Part shown: positions 57,620 to 64,000 of the stretch, in pieces
Position numbering within the stretch: position 1 is the first letter of the stretch
How the letters are laid out: every line of letters begins with the position of its first letter
Assembly: GCF_020991375.1 (NCBI RefSeq)
Contig: NZ_JAJLQZ010000005.1
Span: forward strand, 186,001-250,000
Direction of reading: 5' to 3'
Length of the DNA stretch: 64,000 nucleotides
Source: Glycomyces amatae
Lineage (GTDB): Bacteria; Actinomycetota; Actinomycetes; Mycobacteriales; Micromonosporaceae
Program-made: the position numbers and the translations under genes
The notes under the pieces: model-generated
Told to the model about the DNA's origin: nothing
The model's database searches: none
What the model saw: only the letters and a program-made list of their open reading frames with translations

Positions 57620-58665
57620 GCACGTCACGACCGGGAAACCCCAGGGCCGCCGCCGAGGACCGAAGGCGGCGGCCCGCCGGCCCGCCGGCGCCGACAGTGG
57701 AGCGGGAAGGCGGCACGGAGGCCTCCGGACCCGTTGGGGACCAGGCGAACAGGTCCACGGCGGTCGACCGGCCGGTCCCTGCGGAGCGCCCCGCCGCAGA
57801 CAGGCCGGCCGCGACGGCCCGTCCTGCCGCGAAGGGCCCTGAGGCCGCCGACCGCCCGGGCGGCTCGCCGGACGCCGCGGCGACCGCGGACCGTCCGGGA
57901 ACCTTCGGCCGACCTGCGGGTGCGGTCGAGAAACCGACCGGTGCCGCGCGACCCGCAGACGCACCGGCGCCCGCGGGACGCCCGATGGCTTTCGACCGCT
58001 CGTCCGACTCGGGGCAGCCCGCAACAGACCGGCGATCTGGTGTCGAGCGATCCTCGGGCGTGGAGTCCGCGGCCCGCCTCACCGCTTTCGACCGCTCGGC
58101 CGATGAGGCTCGGTCCGCGCCGCAGGAACTGCCCGATGCCGCACGGCCGACCCGGTCCACGGATACACCCGCGGCCGCGGGAGACCCGGTGTGCTTCTTC
58201 GGCCGCTCGGCCGATGCGGAACAGCCCTTGCCTGACCAGGCGCTCGGGAGCGCCCGGCCCGCGCCGGACCCGATGGTCCGAACGGCTTGCCCCAGCGGGT
58301 TTCCCGAGGCGGCGGCCGCAGGCGTTCAGGCGGCCTCCGCGGCCGAAGCGGAACAGCCCGCGCAGGGCCGTCGAACCGGTGCCGAGCGGTCCGAGCGGCT
58401 TTCGGGCGCCGTCGAGCCCGCGGTCCGTCCCTCCGGCTCGCCGCGGGCTGCGCCGCAGTGCCCGGCAGGCGACCGCCGGCCCGATCCGCCCAAGGGTCCG
58501 AAGGGGCCCGCAGGTCCTTCAACCGCCTCCGGCCGCTCCGCCGACGAGGCCCCCGGCGCGCGCCGCAGGACCCCGCCGTTGCCGACCGGCCCATGGGCCC
58601 GTCGAACCCCGCAGACCGCTCAGCCGCCCTCGCCCGCCCCGCCGAGACCGAGGAGACCGCAGTGA
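57616..58665 (+). CDS. Putative disordered Pro/Ala/Arg-rich protein within the uptake operon
   Basis: A 349-residue frame that begins at a GTG overlapping the SIP stop (GTGA) and ends with a TGA overlapping the GTG of the first permease (GTGA), which is the same coupling as the neighbouring genes use. The protein is low in hydrophobic residues and rich in Pro, Ala, Arg, Asp and Ser, with no signal peptide or TM helix. A degenerate unit recurs: FDRSSDSGQPA, FDRSADEARSA, FGRSADAEQPL and GRSADEAPGAR. Third-position GC is lower (roughly 75%) than in neighbouring genes, as expected for weakly constrained sequence. It may be a real disordered protein or a long decayed spacer that stayed open. Confidence 0.45.
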   Translation: MSTSRPGNPRAAAEDRRRRPAGPPAPTVEREGGTEASGPVGDQANRSTAVDRPVPAERPAADRPAATARPAAKGPEAADRPGGSPDAAATADRPGTFGRPAGAVEKPTGAARPADAPAPAGRPMAFDRSSDSGQPATDRRSGVERSSGVESAARLTAFDRSADEARSAPQELPDAARPTRSTDTPAAAGDPVCFFGRSADAEQPLPDQALGSARPAPDPMVRTACPSGFPEAAAAGVQAASAAEAEQPAQGRRTGAERSERLSGAVEPAVRPSGSPRAAPQCPAGDRRPDPPKGPKGPAGPSTASGRSADEAPGARRRTPPLPTGPWARRTPQTAQPPSPAPPRPRRPQ

Positions 58666-59813
58666 ACCGATCGGCCGGGCCCGGCCCGGCCGCGACGGCG
58701 TCCGCCGACCGCGCGGCCTCCGGCGGCCTTTCCACCGATGCGGCGCGACCGACCGGACCGGCGGCCGTCGTTCCCTCCGCGACCGACCACCCTCCGGCTC
58801 CCGGCCCTGTCGCCGTCTCCCGGCGCCGACGCCTGCTCGGGCTCGCCGCCTCCGTCGCGGCGCTCGCCCTCGCGACGGCGGTCAGCCTCGCCGTCGGCTC
58901 CGCGCCGCTGCCCCCCTCCACCGTCTGGGCCGCCCTCACCGCCCCCGACGGCAGCCTCGACCACCTCACCGTCCTCGACCTGCGCCTCCCCCGCACCCTC
59001 CTCGCCCTCCTCGTCGGCGCCGCGCTCGGCCTGGCCGGCGCCCTCATCCAGGCCCTCACCCGCAATCCGCTCGCCGACCCCGGCATCCTCGGCGTCAACG
59101 CCGGCGCCGGCTTCGCGATCGTCCTCGGCGTCGCCCTCTTCGGCGTCACCCGCATCCAGCAGTACCTGTGGCTCGGCTTCGCGGGCGCGGTCACCGCCGC
59201 CGTCGTGGTCTACGTGATCGCCGCGCGCGGCCCCGGCGGCGTCAACCCCCTCCGGCTCACCCTCGTCGGCGTCGCCCTCAGCGCCGTGCTCTCCGGCGCC
59301 TCCTCGACCCTCGCGCTCATCGACCCGCGGACCTTCGACCGGATGCGCTTCTGGGGCGCCGGCTCGATCGCCGACCGGCCCGACGGCACCATCGCCGCGA
59401 TCCTCCCGTTCATCCTCATCGGACTCGCGCTCGGCCTCGCCTGCGCCCGGCCCCTCAACGCCCTCGCCCTCGGCGACGACATGGCCCGCGCCCAGGGCGC
59501 GCGCATCGTGCTCACCCGCACCGCCGGGGTCGTCGCCGTGACCCTCCTCTGCGGCGCCGCCACGGCCGCGGCCGGGCCGATCGGCTTCATCGGCCTGATG
59601 ATCCCGCACGCCGTCCGCTGGCTCACCGGACCCGACCAGCGCTGGATCCTCCCCTTCTCCCTCGTCCTCGCGCCCGTGCTCCTCCTGGTCGCCGACGTGC
59701 TCGGGCGCCTGGTCGTCTGGCCCGCCGAGCTCCAGGTCGGCGTCGTCACCGCCCTCATCGGCGCCCCCGTCCTCATCCTCATGGTCCGCCGCGCCAAGGC
59801 GGCCACCCCGTGA
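58662..59813 (+). CDS. FecCD-family siderophore permease 1
   Basis: A 383-residue inner-membrane permease of the BtuC/FecCD/FhuB type. A disordered N-terminus of about 55 residues, unusual for the family and similar in composition to the preceding frame, is followed by about nine TM helices. Conserved features: LDLRLPRTLLALLVGAALGL, GALIQALTRNPLADPGILGV and AAGPIGFIGLMIPHAVRWLT, the coupling helix region that contacts the ATPase. GTG 58662 is assigned from its overlap with the previous stop; there may be a later start near the first TM helix. It ends with a GTGA overlap to the second permease. Confidence 0.88.
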   Translation: MNRSAGPGPAATASADRAASGGLSTDAARPTGPAAVVPSATDHPPAPGPVAVSRRRRLLGLAASVAALALATAVSLAVGSAPLPPSTVWAALTAPDGSLDHLTVLDLRLPRTLLALLVGAALGLAGALIQALTRNPLADPGILGVNAGAGFAIVLGVALFGVTRIQQYLWLGFAGAVTAAVVVYVIAARGPGGVNPLRLTLVGVALSAVLSGASSTLALIDPRTFDRMRFWGAGSIADRPDGTIAAILPFILIGLALGLACARPLNALALGDDMARAQGARIVLTRTAGVVAVTLLCGAATAAAGPIGFIGLMIPHAVRWLTGPDQRWILPFSLVLAPVLLLVADVLGRLVVWPAELQVGVVTALIGAPVLILMVRRAKAATP

Positions 59814-60841
59814 ACGGCGCCTTCACCGTCCGCATCGGCCGGTTCAGCCGCCGCTGGAGCATCCGCGCCCTCGCCGTCGGCGTCCTCCTCACCGCCGCCG
59901 TGCTCGCCTGCACCGCGGCCTCGCTCATGATCGGCTCCCGGTCCCTCAGCCTCGCCGAGGTCCTCGCCGCGCTGGCCCCCGACGCGCACGGCCCGAACCG
60001 CCTCGTCGTCGTCGAGTGGCGCGCCCCGCGGGCCCTCGCCGCCGCCCTCTTCGGCGCGTGCCTCGGCGTCAGCGGCGCGATCTTCCAGTCGCTCACCCGC
60101 AACCCGCTCGGCAGCCCCGACGTCATCGGCCTCAACACCGGCGCCTACACCGGCGTGGTTTTCGCGATCACCGTCGGCGGCACCGGCTACCTCGCCTACG
60201 CCGCAGGCGCGATCGCGGGCGGCCTCGGGGCCGCCGCGCTCGTGTACCTGCTCGCGTTCAGCGGCGGGATGCGCGGGTTCCGGCTCATCATCGTCGGCAT
60301 CGCCGTCAGCGCCATGCTCTCCTCGGTGAACACCTGGTTCTCCGTCAAGGCCGACCTCGACGAGGCCCTGCGCGCCGCCGTGTGGGGCGCGGGCTCCCTC
60401 AACGGCATCGAGTGGCCCCCGGTCGCCTTCGCCGCGGCCGCCGCGGCCCTCCTCGCGCTCGCGCTGCCCGTGGCAGGGCGCCGGATGCGCCAGCTCGAGC
60501 TCGGCGACGAGACCGCCGCGATGCACGGCGTCCCGGTGGAGCGCAGCAAGATCCTCCTCGTCGGCCTCGGCGTCGGGTTCACCGCCGTGGTCACCGCCGC
60601 CACGGGGCCGGTCGCGTTCGTGGCGCTCGCGGCGCCGCAGATCGCGCGCCGCCTCAGCGGGCGGCCCGGCTCGGCCGACCTCGCGGGCTCGGCGCTGGTC
60701 GGCGCCGTGCTCCTCGGCGGCGCCGACCTCATCGCCCAGCACGCGATCCCCGGCACGCCGATGCCGGTCGGGGCGGTGACCGTGCTCCTCGGCGGCGCCT
60801 ACCTGGTCTGGCTGCTGCTGCGCGAGCAGGGGCGCGGGTGA
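59810..60841 (+). CDS. FecCD-family siderophore permease 2
   Basis: A 343-residue permease partner that forms the transport channel with permease 1. It starts VNGAFTVRIGRFSRRWSIRA at GTG 59810, overlapping the previous stop by four bases. Conserved features: VEWRAPRALAAALFGACLGV, GAIFQSLTRNPLGSPDVIGL, RGFRLIIVGIAVSAMLSSVN and VTAATGPVAFVALAAPQIAR. About nine TM helices. It is the last gene of the operon; the usual FecE-type ATPase gene is not here, so the ATPase must be supplied from elsewhere in the genome. Confidence 0.9.
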   Translation: MNGAFTVRIGRFSRRWSIRALAVGVLLTAAVLACTAASLMIGSRSLSLAEVLAALAPDAHGPNRLVVVEWRAPRALAAALFGACLGVSGAIFQSLTRNPLGSPDVIGLNTGAYTGVVFAITVGGTGYLAYAAGAIAGGLGAAALVYLLAFSGGMRGFRLIIVGIAVSAMLSSVNTWFSVKADLDEALRAAVWGAGSLNGIEWPPVAFAAAAAALLALALPVAGRRMRQLELGDETAAMHGVPVERSKILLVGLGVGFTAVVTAATGPVAFVALAAPQIARRLSGRPGSADLAGSALVGAVLLGGADLIAQHAIPGTPMPVGAVTVLLGGAYLVWLLLREQGRG

Positions 60842-60845
60842 CGCC

Positions 60846-61475
60846 CTAGGCGCTCGGCGTGCAGGGCACGGTGGCGGGCAGGTCGAACCCGTCCTCGACG
60901 TCGGCCCGGAAGCTCGGGTCGACGCCGTCGCCGGGGTCGAGCGCGCCGTTGAAGAAGACGTCGCCGTAGCGGTCGCCCTCGATGCGGTTGAGGCCCCAGG
61001 TCGAGGTCACGGTCAGGTGCTCGAGGTCGAGCAGGACCTCCCAGCCGTCGATCGGCTCGGTGCCGGTGTTGGCGACCTCGACGGTGACCGCGATCGAGGT
61101 CTCCCCGTCGTCGTCGAGGGTGAGGGAGGCCGTGCACTGGGAGGCGGCCGGGGTCGTCTCGGCGGGCGCGGAGGACTCGGCGGGGGCGGCGGCGGTGGTG
61201 CTCGGCTCGGGCTCGGCGGGGGCGGACGGGGACTCGGAGGCGGGGGAGGGGCTCGGGGAGGCGTCGGTGGTGGGCGCGTCGGGCTCGGCCTCGGGTGCGG
61301 GGACGGTGGTCCCGTCGACGGCGATCTCGGCGTACTCGGGGCGCTCGTCGTCGCGGAGGGCGCCGAACTGCCAGACGGCGACGAGGCACGCGATTGCCGC
61401 GATCACGATGAGGGCCAAGAGGAGACGACCGTGAATGCGCCCGCGCGCGACGGCGCGGTCCATCCATGGGCGCAT
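60846..61475 (-). CDS. Membrane-anchored protein with CBM2 cellulose-binding module
   Basis: A 209-residue protein. A basic N-terminus (MRPWMDRAVARGRIHGR) leads to one TM helix (about 18-38, LLLALIVIAAIACLVAVWQF). A Pro/Ser/Thr/Glu-rich extracellular linker (about 55-110) follows, then a CBM2-like domain (about 112-209): CTASLTLDDDGETSIAVTVE, VANTGTEPIDGWEVLLDLEH, STWGLNRIEGDRYGDVFFNG, and a closing Cys near the end (TVPCTPSA). No catalytic domain is present, so it may tether the cell to cellulose or chitin. It is convergent with the permease genes, with only 4 bases between. Confidence 0.82.
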   Translation of the reverse strand: MRPWMDRAVARGRIHGRLLLALIVIAAIACLVAVWQFGALRDDERPEYAEIAVDGTTVPAPEAEPDAPTTDASPSPSPASESPSAPAEPEPSTTAAAPAESSAPAETTPAASQCTASLTLDDDGETSIAVTVEVANTGTEPIDGWEVLLDLEHLTVTSTWGLNRIEGDRYGDVFFNGALDPGDGVDPSFRADVEDGFDLPATVPCTPSA

Positions 61476-61906
61476 GGTTTTTCCTCCATTTAGGACGTGT
61501 TAATGCCGGGGTGACGCGTCCGGGCGAGAACGACGGGTGAGGGGGCGTCGTGTCCAAGGTGAAGCGTACAAGGCCCGGATTCCCAGTGGGAACGTCCTGG
61601 CCGCTTCGGCGGTGAATCGGCCCATCGTGTCCCGCTTTCATCACATGCGGCCTGAAAATGTCGTACCCCCCTGCCACCCTTGTGTCAGGGGGCCCGCGAT
61701 CCGGCTCCCGGTGACACTGCCCATGCCCGCGATCCCGCGCGGCCCGAATGTCGCACCCCTCGGGCACCCTCGTATCGGGGGCCCGCGGCCCGACCCCCGA
61801 GGGAATCGCCCCTGCCCCGACCTCGCTCGACCAGCTCACTCTGCGCCCGAACCGGTGTAGATTCAGGCGAGACGCCGCAGCAGGCCCGTCGAGGTGAGGA
61901 GGACGC
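61476..61906. other. 431-bp intergenic region with a 90-bp-spaced direct repeat
   Basis: No gene is supported. It contains two imperfect copies of a roughly 42-bp element (61657-61698 and 61747-61787) starting AATGTCG and ending GGGGGCCCGCG, each able to fold as a C-run/G-run hairpin. The DUF2218 gene follows, with GAGGAGGA before its ATG. Confidence 0.6.
61657..61787. repeat. Imperfect tandem repeat, 90-bp period
   Basis: The copies share GCGGCC just upstream, AATGTCG, ACCCC, a CACCCT core and GGGGGCCCGCG. In copy 1 the flanks CCCCCTG / CAGGGGG are complementary; in copy 2 the pairing is weaker. They may be tandem promoters or protein-binding sites. Confidence 0.5.
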
Positions 61907-62227
61907 ATGAGTGCCGCCACCTCCGAGCCCCCCGCCCCATCGCCGATCTTCCGATCCCGGGCCAGCGCCGCCCTCGACCGGCCCGCCCGCTACGCCCGCG
62001 AACTCGCCGCCCACTTCGGCCGCCGCACCCCCGCCGACGAGGTCCCCGGCGGCTACCGCCTCCACTTCCCCCTCGGCCGCGTCCTCCTCTCCATCGCCGA
62101 CGGCGGCCTCGTCCTCGAAGCCGACGCCCCCGACGAGGACGCGCTCGCGCGCGTCGAGGCCCTCGTCGGCGACCGCCTCCAGAGCATCGCCCCGCACGGA
62201 CTCGACCTCGTGTGGCGGCGCCAGTGA
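61907..62227 (+). CDS. DUF2218 domain protein
   Basis: A 106-residue soluble protein matching DUF2218, a small alpha/beta domain found in actinobacteria and proteobacteria, often beside siderophore or iron genes. Visible features: RPARYARELAAHFGRRTPAD, RLHFPLGRVLLSIADGGLVL and VEALVGDRLQSIAPHGLDLV. GAGGAGGA precedes the ATG by 5 bases. It lies 1 kb past the siderophore-uptake operon and could take part in iron handling, but no activity is known. Confidence 0.85.
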   Translation: MSAATSEPPAPSPIFRSRASAALDRPARYARELAAHFGRRTPADEVPGGYRLHFPLGRVLLSIADGGLVLEADAPDEDALARVEALVGDRLQSIAPHGLDLVWRRQ

Positions 62228-62256
62228 CACCAAGGGCCACCACCGAAGGGACAGCC

Positions 62257-63198
62257 ATGCGCGCCGTCGTCATCACCGATTTCGACACCGAACCGGTCCT
62301 CACCGACCTCCCCGTCCCCGAACCCGGCCCCGGGGAGGTCCTCGTCCGCCTCGCCGCCGCCGGCGTCAACCCCTTCGACTGGAAGGTCATCGGGGGCGCC
62401 ATGCGCGGCGCCGTCGACCACGCCTTCCCGCTCGTGCTCGGCTCCGACGGCGCCGGCACCGTCGAGCGCACCGGCGCGGGCGTCGCCGCCTTCACCTTCG
62501 GCGACCGCGTCTTCGGCCCCTTCATGGACGTCGAGCACGGCCGCGGCTCCTACGCCGAGTACGCGATCGCCAAGGCCTCCAAGCTCGCCCGCCTCCCCGA
62601 CGACCTCCCCTTCGACCTCGCCGCCGCCATGCCCACCGCCTGCGCCGCCGCCTACACGTTCGTGGAGGGCACCGGCGTCGGCCCCGGGCAGACCCTCCTC
62701 GTCAACGGCGCCTCGGGGGGCGTCGGCCAGGCCGCCGTGCAGCTCGCCGCCGCCCAGGGCGTCCACGTCATCGCCACCACCGACTCCGGCACCGCCGCCT
62801 ACCTGCGCGACCTCGGCGCCGCCGAGACGGTCGACTTCACCGCCGCCCCCACCGCCGAGCAGGTCCGCGACACCCACCCCGACGGCGTGGACGCCGTGGT
62901 GGACCTCGTCTCCGCGGACGACCAGATCGAGGCGATCGCGCTGCTGCTCAAGCCGAACGGCGTCATCGTCTCCTCCAACGGCTCGCTCGGCGATGAACTG
63001 CTCGCCGCCCACGGCCTGCGCGGCGCGAACCTGTACGCCAACATGACGCCCGCGACGCTGGCGTTCCTCGCCGAGGCGGTCGAGGCGGGCCAGCTGCGGG
63101 TCCGCATCGACCACCGCGCCCCGCTCGAGGAGGCCGCCGCGGCGCTGGAGCGCCTGAAGGAGGGCCAGGCCCGCGGCAAGACCGTGCTCGAGCTCTGA
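62257..63198 (+). CDS. Zinc-free MDR oxidoreductase (quinone-oxidoreductase-like)
   Basis: A 313-residue NADPH-dependent reductase of the medium-chain dehydrogenase superfamily. MRAVVITDFDTEPVLTDLPV starts the catalytic domain and AAGVNPFDWKVIGG is the quinone-reductase signature region. The NADPH Rossmann motif is VNGASGGVGQAAVQLAAAQG (residues about 149-168), and LLKPNGVIVSSNG follows. Zinc-binding cysteines are absent, as in quinone oxidoreductases. GAAGGGACAG precedes the ATG, 29 bases after the DUF2218 stop, so they form a two-gene operon. The substrate is unknown. Confidence 0.9.
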   Translation: MRAVVITDFDTEPVLTDLPVPEPGPGEVLVRLAAAGVNPFDWKVIGGAMRGAVDHAFPLVLGSDGAGTVERTGAGVAAFTFGDRVFGPFMDVEHGRGSYAEYAIAKASKLARLPDDLPFDLAAAMPTACAAAYTFVEGTGVGPGQTLLVNGASGGVGQAAVQLAAAQGVHVIATTDSGTAAYLRDLGAAETVDFTAAPTAEQVRDTHPDGVDAVVDLVSADDQIEAIALLLKPNGVIVSSNGSLGDELLAAHGLRGANLYANMTPATLAFLAEAVEAGQLRVRIDHRAPLEEAAAALERLKEGQARGKTVLEL

Positions 63199-63220
63199 AC
63201 GGCGCCCGCGAGCGCGCGAA

Positions 63221-63268
63221 GGCCGCGGCCGCCTGGTCCTGGGGAACGAACGGGCGGCGGCCGCGGCC
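63221..63268. terminator. Convergent hairpin
   Basis: GGCCGCGGCCGCC / GGCGGCCGCGGCC, 13-bp perfect stem with a 22-base loop, between the convergent oxidoreductase and CBM10 protein genes. Confidence 0.65.
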
Positions 63269-63282
63269 GGCATGCGGGGCGG

Positions 63283-64000
63283 TCAGATGGCCTCCACGTC
63301 CACCCAGAAGCGGGTGTCGTTGGAGAGGTTGGCCGAGTCCGACTCGAGCCGTCCCTTGATCCAGTAGACCGCGGTGCGGTATTTGTCGATGTCGTCGGTG
63401 CCCGGGTCGTTCAGGCCCGTCTCGCCGTTGCGGTGCCCGGCGAACCAGGTGTACTCGCCGTAGTGGCTCTGGGCCTGGTGGCGGCAGTACAGGTCGGCGC
63501 CGAGGTCGCTGTTGAGCAGTGCGCCGTTGTTCCAGTCGTTGATGCTCTGCCCGGTGAACCAGCTGCACGAGTTGCGCAGCATGTGCCAGTTCTGCTTGAA
63601 GATGCCGAAGTTGGCCGCGTCGTAGGTCTTGTTGTCGCCGTAGGCGTAGTTGGTGGTCATCGTATCGGTCTCGAGCATGGCGATCGCCAGGTCGAGGGTG
63701 GTGCCGCCGTAAGCGATGATCTGCTGCTTGCGCTGGCCGAGGCCGCTGACGGCGTACGAGCCGCATTCGGCGTTCGAGGGGCAGGTCAGGCTGCCGCCTC
63801 CGCCGCCCTGGACGATGCAGGACCGCCCGTTCTCCCAGCCCCAGCCGTCGCCGTCGGGGTCGGAGGCACTGCCGTTCTGGCAGGTCGGGTAGCCGCCTCC
63901 GTTCGGATCGGCGCTGCCGCCCTGGACGATGCAGGACTGGTTGTTCTCCCAGCCCCAGCCGTCTCCGTCGGGGTCGGAGGCACTGCCGTTCGCGCAGTAC
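63283..64000 (-). CDS. Secreted protein with tandem CBM10-like repeats and an unknown C-terminal domain, 5' end cut
   Basis: The C-terminal 238 residues of a protein whose start lies beyond the right edge. At least two 38-residue repeats of the form CxNGSASDPDGDGWGWENxx, SCIVQGG are visible; the core GWGWENNQSCI matches CBM10-type carbohydrate-binding modules. The remaining 170 residues (CPSNAECGSYAVSGLG, LAIAMLETDTMTTNYAYGD, NFGIFKQNWHMLRNSCSWFT, YCRHQAQSHYGEYTWFAGHR, ending RFWVDVEAI) form a Cys/Trp-rich extracellular-type domain that I recall from both bacterial and fungal secreted proteins without a function. It is presumably a polysaccharide-acting or binding protein. Confidence 0.75.
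   Translation of the reverse strand, partial: YCANGSASDPDGDGWGWENNQSCIVQGGSADPNGGGYPTCQNGSASDPDGDGWGWENGRSCIVQGGGGGSLTCPSNAECGSYAVSGLGQRKQQIIAYGGTTLDLAIAMLETDTMTTNYAYGDNKTYDAANFGIFKQNWHMLRNSCSWFTGQSINDWNNGALLNSDLGADLYCRHQAQSHYGEYTWFAGHRNGETGLNDPGTDDIDKYRTAVYWIKGRLESDSANLSNDTRFWVDVEAI
63803..64000. repeat. 114-bp tandem repeat encoding CBM10-like units
   Basis: Copies begin at 63803 and 63917 and are nearly identical over most of their length (CCGCCCTGGACGATGCAGGA, then GCCCCAGCCGTC, then GTCGGGGTCGGAGGCACTGC). The second copy runs to the window edge, so more copies may follow. Confidence 0.8.

Noticed and set aside
61657-61787. PafBC-type DNA-damage promoter in the tandem repeats
   Set aside because: The spacing and -35 sequence do not fit the TTGTC-based consensus well.
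1-64000. tRNA, rRNA, IS elements, integrase/att sites
   Set aside because: No cloverleaf-like or transposase-like sequences noticed on reading; a dedicated scan (tRNAscan, IS search) was not possible.

Overview
The window is about 73% GC, and its genes have almost exclusively G or C at third codon positions. GTG and TTG starts, apparently leaderless regulator genes, type VII-secretion (ESX)-like proteins, ricin-type and CBM2/CBM10 carbohydrate-binding modules and clpS next to a DUF2017 gene all point to a filamentous actinomycete chromosome. A Glycomyces-like genus is possible, but that is a guess. I see no tRNA, rRNA, CRISPR array or insertion sequence.

Layout. 1-2.5 kb: an aldo/keto reductase (cut by the left edge) and a TIM-barrel-like protein, divergent from a TetR regulator with a palindromic operator. 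2.5-3.7 kb: gene debris, including an NB-ARC/STAND protein that has lost its ATPase core. 3.7-11.2 kb: a secreted metalloprotease fused to a DUF5005 domain, a DUF4132 protein, clpS and its DUF2017 partner. 11.7-17.4 kb: two ESX-like proteins and a tetR-mmpL operon. 17.6-27 kb: five same-strand genes for breaking down pectin and arabinan (PL1, GH127, two GH43, GH127), four of them exported, carrying ricin-type or AbfB binding modules. 27-29.9 kb: a four-carbon acid sugar kinase with a 20-bp palindrome upstream, a small secreted protein and a FadR-type regulator.

29.9-33.8 kb is the most unusual part. A Nudix/winged-helix regulator of the NrtR type diverges from three overlapping genes: a nucleoside phosphorylase-superfamily enzyme, a membrane protein and a small helical protein. 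All three proteins carry the same roughly 25-residue Gly/Ala motif, C-terminal in the first two and N-terminal in the third. I read this as a candidate nucleotide-targeting conflict or stress system.

33.9-50 kb: a two-component system beside a membrane protein; a VWA/substrate-binding protein coupled to a second binding protein; GNAT and ProC-like genes; a membrane protein; a secreted serine protease; a DUF4190 protein; an epimerase gene with a one-base frameshift; a TetR regulator; a GntR-TetR fusion regulator divergent from an FAD monooxygenase; a pyridoxamine-phosphate-oxidase-like protein and an SRPBCC protein. 50-54 kb: a GH35 beta-galactosidase and an ORF joining an AlkZ-like domain to an OsmC domain without a stop. 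54-60.8 kb: an iron/siderophore uptake locus with an AraC regulator, an iron box, a lipoprotein receptor, a siderophore reductase fused to a methyltransferase-like region, a disordered ORF and two permeases, but no ATPase gene. 60.8-64 kb: a membrane-anchored CBM2 protein, a DUF2218 protein, a quinone-oxidoreductase-like enzyme and a secreted protein with tandem CBM10 repeats cut by the right edge.

Species-level placement, exact starts of GTG/TTG genes and all regulatory links are inference from sequence alone.
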